Below are positions 62,840 to 64,000 of a stretch of DNA of 64,000 nucleotides, in pieces. The DNA lies in NCBI RefSeq assembly GCF_002760665.1, contig NZ_PDOB01000006.1:1-64000 (forward strand), written 5' to 3'. Both the position numbers and the translations under genes were made by a program. Source of the stretch: Massilia psychrophila. Its GTDB lineage: Bacteria; Pseudomonadota; Gammaproteobacteria; Burkholderiales; Burkholderiaceae_D. Below the pieces are notes generated by a model. The model searched no databases. It was not told the origin of the DNA and worked only from the letters and a program-made list of their open reading frames with translations. The first letter of the stretch is position 1; each line of letters starts with the position of its first letter.

Positions 62840-64000
62840 ATGACCAATCCGGGCATGGTGGATCCGCGCATGGATCCACGTAACTTCCTGCTTGACCTTT
62901 TCAACACCGCGGTCGGCGCCGTTACTGCCGAAGGCTGCCTGCCGGCGTTTTTGCCGGCGCCGCCAACAAATGGCCGCACGCTCGTGATCGGCGCCGGCAA
63001 GGGCGCCGCCGAAATGGCGCGGGTGCTCGAAGCGCACTGGCGCGGCCCGCTCGAAGGCCTGGTGGTCACGCGTTACGGCCACAAGGTGGCGACCGAACAC
63101 ATCGAGGTGATCGAGGCAGCCCATCCGGTGCCGGACGCGGCCGGCGAAATTGCGGCGCAGCGCATTCTGGACAGCGTGGCCGGCTTGAGCGAAAACGACC
63201 TGGTGCTGTGCCTGATCTCCGGCGGCGGCTCGGCACTGCTGGCGCTGCCCGCGCCAGGCATCACGCTGGCCGACAAGCAGGCGCTCAACCAGGCATTGCT
63301 GGCCAGCGGCGCCACCATCGCCGACATGAACTGCGTGCGCAAGCATTTATCAAGCATAAAAGGCGGGCGCCTGGCGCTGGCGTGCGCGCCGGCGCGGGTG
63401 GTAACGCTGCTCATTTCCGACGTGCCGGGCGACGACCCGGGAGTCGTTGCCAGCGGGCCGACCCTGTCCGACGCCGGCACCTGCCAGGACGCGCTGGCGA
63501 TCCTGGCGCGCTACCGCGTCGACGTGCCGGCCAACGTGCGCCGCGTGCTCGAGTCGGGCGACGGCGAAACACCAAAGCCGGGCGAGCCGCGTTTTGAGCG
63601 CAACAGTTGTCACATCATCGCGTCGGCCCGGATCGCGCTGGAGGCGGCGGCAGCCAAGGCGCGCGCGGCCGGCATTGCGGCGCACATCCTGTCCGACGAA
63701 ATCGAAGGCGAGGCGCGCGACATCGCGCTGATGCACGCGGCAATGGCGCGCGCGGTGTCAGTGCACGGCCAGCCGTTCAGCGCGCCGTGCGTGATCCTGT
63801 CGGGCGGCGAGACCACGGTGACGCTGCGCGGCAAGGGCCGGGGCGGGCGCAACACCGAGTTTTTGCTCAGCCTGGCGGTGGCGCTGGCCGGCCAGCGCGG
63901 CGTGCATGCGATCGCCTGCGACACCGACGGCATCGACGGCTCCGAGGACAACGCCGGCGCGCTGCTGGCGCCGGACAGCCTCGCACGTGCTGGTGCGCAT
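62840..64000 (+). CDS. ttuD: Glycerate 2-kinase (MOFRL/DUF4147 family), 3' end outside window
   Basis: 387 codons are open to the last base. The protein begins MTNPGMVDPRMDPRNFLLDL and has the glycerate 2-kinase motifs VIGAGKGAAEMARVLE, LCLISGGGSALLALPAPG, LLISDVPGDDPGVVASGPT, and the MOFRL segment GGRNTEFLLSLA with ACDTDGIDGSEDNAGA. TtuD was once called hydroxypyruvate reductase, but family members phosphorylate glycerate. It starts 5 bp after glxR and completes the route from glyoxylate to 2-phosphoglycerate. Only about 40 residues should be missing. Confidence 0.93.
   Translation, partial: MTNPGMVDPRMDPRNFLLDLFNTAVGAVTAEGCLPAFLPAPPTNGRTLVIGAGKGAAEMARVLEAHWRGPLEGLVVTRYGHKVATEHIEVIEAAHPVPDAAGEIAAQRILDSVAGLSENDLVLCLISGGGSALLALPAPGITLADKQALNQALLASGATIADMNCVRKHLSSIKGGRLALACAPARVVTLLISDVPGDDPGVVASGPTLSDAGTCQDALAILARYRVDVPANVRRVLESGDGETPKPGEPRFERNSCHIIASARIALEAAAAKARAAGIAAHILSDEIEGEARDIALMHAAMARAVSVHGQPFSAPCVILSGGETTVTLRGKGRGGRNTEFLLSLAVALAGQRGVHAIACDTDGIDGSEDNAGALLAPDSLARAGAH

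Overview
The window looks like a contiguous piece of chromosome from a high-GC betaproteobacterium of the family Oxalobacteraceae (Massilia, Duganella or Janthinobacterium type). This is inferred from gene order (fimV-truA-trpF-trpB-trpA-accD-folC-SPOR-cvpA-purF and rpsF-priB-rpsR-rplI-dnaB), from strongly G/C-ending codons, and from the presence of a PEP-CTERM gene, a RAYT transposase and oxalate/glyoxylate genes. I see no prophage, plasmid origin, CRISPR array or rRNA operon.

Layout. 1-12.7 kb: a plus-strand housekeeping run with polar landmark FimV, tRNA pseudouridine synthase, late tryptophan synthesis, AccD, FolC, a SPOR protein, CvpA, PurF and a Cys/Met PLP enzyme. 12.7-19.3 kb: a Sel1-type protein, lexA with a consensus SOS box, the small ribosomal operon, dnaB behind a possibly leaderless promoter, and a DUF47-Pit phosphate transport pair. 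19.3-24.1 kb: minus-strand stand-alone enzymes (glutaminyl cyclase type, MBL-fold hydrolase, PIN-PhoH ATPase, Bcp). 24.1-31.9 kb: a complete-looking lipid A aminoarabinose (Arn) operon on the minus strand, with ArnA split into two genes and a single ArnE/F subunit. 32.1-34.7 kb: an AlaA-type aminotransferase and homoserine dehydrogenase.

34.7-48.6 kb is the accessory part. It holds two small uncharacterised ORFs; a PEP-CTERM protein behind a near-consensus sigma-54 promoter and a perfect palindrome; a gamma-glutamyltransferase; a RAYT transposase bracketed by inverted REP-like repeat clusters; an MFS-PlsC fusion; tRNA-Pro(GGG); a Tat-exported PhoX-type phosphatase with a Pho-box-like site; an orphan type VI secretion cassette (Hcp, NlpC/P60-like amidase, periplasmic immunity protein, an effector relic and a second immunity paralogue); and a lipoprotein.

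48.9-64 kb concerns C1/C2 carbon metabolism. Frc sits beside an NAD-linked formate dehydrogenase (fused FdsG-FdsB type subunit plus catalytic subunit), which would remove the formate made from oxalate. An AT-richer SulP transporter and beta-carbonic anhydrase pair follows and looks acquired. Last comes a LysR-controlled glyoxylate-to-glycerate operon (gcl, hyi, glxR, glycerate 2-kinase) that runs off the end of the window. Together these genes suggest assimilation and oxidation of oxalate, glyoxylate and formate.

The most interesting elements are the Hcp-amidase-immunity cassette with its in-frame effector relic, the RAYT/REP island, the PEP-CTERM promoter architecture, and a frameshifted cold-shock/DUF1294 gene.
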